A DNA stretch of 64,000 nt, taken from the NCBI RefSeq assembly GCF_029360705.1, contig NZ_JARKMX010000008.1, positions 1,487,949 to 1,551,948 of the forward strand, in the 5' to 3' direction. The notes beneath the pieces are model-generated. The model searched no databases and had not been told where the DNA came from. It saw only the letters and a list, made by a program, of their open reading frames with translations. Of the stretch, positions 63,470 to 64,000 are shown piece after piece (the first letter of the stretch is position 1; each line of letters starts with the position of its first letter). This DNA comes from Paraflavitalea pollutisoli (GTDB lineage: Bacteria; Bacteroidota; Bacteroidia; Chitinophagales; Chitinophagaceae). Position numbers and translations under genes: made by a program.

Positions 63470-63637
63470 GAAGGTGAAATGCAGGCGGGGCGCGGATTCA
63501 CGTTATCCACAATTGGCAAACGCAATCCCATGGCGGGTTTGATCGTTTGAGAGAAGATATTTTGGAGAATTCCCGGCATAAAGCGAAAGCAGTAAATAGA
63601 TGAGTGAAGATACAGTCACCCTACCCCCCATTGCAAA

Positions 63638-63668
63638 AAAAACGCGGCAAATCGGCCGCGTTTTTCAA
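63638..63668. terminator. Bidirectional terminator downstream of the antitoxin-like gene
   Basis: AAAACGCGGC and GCCGCGTTTT pair perfectly over 10 bp around AAATCG, with runs of A and T on both outer sides. It lies 33 bases after the minus-strand small gene. Confidence 0.85.
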
Positions 63669-63696
63669 TAATATCTACCAACCCATGTGATGCATC

Positions 63697-63900
63697 TTAC
63701 ATAAACCCGTCTTCGATCATCCGGTTCATCTCGTCCACATCGTTCGTCGACCAGGTAGCAGTTGCGCCTCTTCCCCCTTGCTGACGCAGAGCAAGAACCT
63801 TATGCTCGTTCACGAGCCTTTCCAATGCATCCAATAACCCCTCGTCTTCAATGTGAAGGATCTCAGCGATCAACTGTAGTTTTTTATCGGCATCCGGCAT
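63697..63900 (-). CDS. Antitoxin-like small protein
   Basis: A 67-residue protein, MPDADKKLQLIAEILHIEDEGLL..., with two amphipathic helices and a tail SSTNDVDEMNRMIEDGF-like (read here as STNDVDEMNRMIEDGFM). The layout, a helical N-terminus and an acidic C-terminal peptide, resembles short antitoxins found beside RelE/ParE-type toxins in Bacteroidota. No toxin gene is downstream (a terminator follows); one may lie beyond the window. ATG 63900 is preferred over an upstream GTG, because a TATCTTTG promoter element lies inside the longer form. Confidence 0.55.
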   Translation of the reverse strand: MPDADKKLQLIAEILHIEDEGLLDALERLVNEHKVLALRQQGGRGATATWSTNDVDEMNRMIEDGFM

Positions 63901-63926
63901 AACGACTGTTTTAGGATCATTCCGAT

Positions 63927-63934
63927 CAAAGATA
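63927..63934 (-). promoter_or_regulatory. -7 element TATCTTTG of the small gene
   Basis: Exact TAnnTTTG match on the minus strand, 27 bases before the ATG at 63900. Confidence 0.5.
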
Positions 63935-63967
63935 CGAAAGACCACACGCGTAAAGAAAGACCAGCTA

Positions 63968-64000
63968 CTACCCTTCCAGCAGTACCGCTAACTTGTCCAT
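63968..64000 (-). CDS. Possible 3' end of a gene entering from the right
   Basis: On the minus strand the last bases read as ...MDKLAVLLEG followed by TAG. It may be the C-terminus of a gene that starts beyond the window; only ten codons are visible, so neither reality nor function can be judged. Confidence 0.2.
   Translation of the reverse strand: MDKLAVLLEG

Noticed and set aside
63503-63511. TTATCCACA as evidence of a replication origin
   Set aside because: One exact DnaA box is not enough; no cluster of boxes, no dnaA, and chance occurrence in 64 kb is likely. Kept only as a note beside the iterons.

Overview
The window comes from a member of the Bacteroidota, most likely Chitinophagaceae or a close relative. 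The evidence is two SusC/SusD pairs, a SusE-position lipoprotein, an OMP_b-brl_3 type receptor, Bacteroidota-style NusB and Lgt proteins, and promoters of the TTTG-N19-TAnnTTTG type. Base composition looks near 50% GC and even throughout. I see no rRNA, tRNA, CRISPR array, insertion sequence or prophage.

Layout. 1-3.7 kb: end of a calcineurin-like phosphoesterase, a 780-bp region with little coding content, then an outer-membrane receptor-like protein with a 9-3-9 palindrome in its promoter. 3.9-13.7 kb: housekeeping genes (lgt, bacilliredoxin, hsp20, groES-groEL, nusB, a DUF1573 lipoprotein, yajC, coaE) plus two secreted proteins of unknown role. 13.7-20.2 kb: a degenerate 8-bp tandem repeat, a Gfo/Idh/MocA oxidoreductase, two tandem secreted M14 carboxypeptidase paralogues (the first has lost its zinc ligands), a DinB-like protein and a cupin. 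20.3-27.0 kb: a light-sensing operon of heme oxygenase, a bacteriophytochrome photosensor that stops after its PHY domain, and a CheB/CheR/PAS/histidine-kinase fusion. 27.1-28.2 kb: an Ada protein with serine in place of the O6-alkylguanine acceptor cysteine. 28.5-31.3 kb: aspartase and a C4-dicarboxylate transporter, followed by a broken DUF2490 gene. 31.8-38.9 kb: two TetR regulators sharing an operator, then a TolC/adaptor/RND efflux operon. 39.1-45.4 kb: an HdeD-like membrane protein converging on an operon of aspT, aspD, L-asparaginase and a porin. 45.6-48.9 kb: yegP and the nrdB-nrdA ribonucleotide reductase genes. 49.5-61.8 kb: a sulfatase converging on a five-gene SusCD-SusCD-lipoprotein locus. 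62.4-64 kb: a hypothetical protein, 11-bp iterons and an antitoxin-like small protein.

How the genes fit together. In the phytochrome operon the heme oxygenase makes biliverdin, the PAS-GAF-PHY protein binds it, and the kinase encoded 8 bp downstream could supply the missing output. In the asparagine/aspartate operon, porin, asparaginase, aspartate/alanine antiporter and aspartate 4-decarboxylase together make a plausible route from external asparagine to alanine plus CO2 with a gain in proton-motive force. The nearby aspartase/Dcu pair offers an alternative route through fumarate. The Sus locus with a sulfatase suggests uptake of a possibly sulfated glycan. The strongest leads are the split phytochrome with its CheBR-kinase partner, the Cys-to-Ser Ada, the M14 active/inactive pair and the paired TetR operators.
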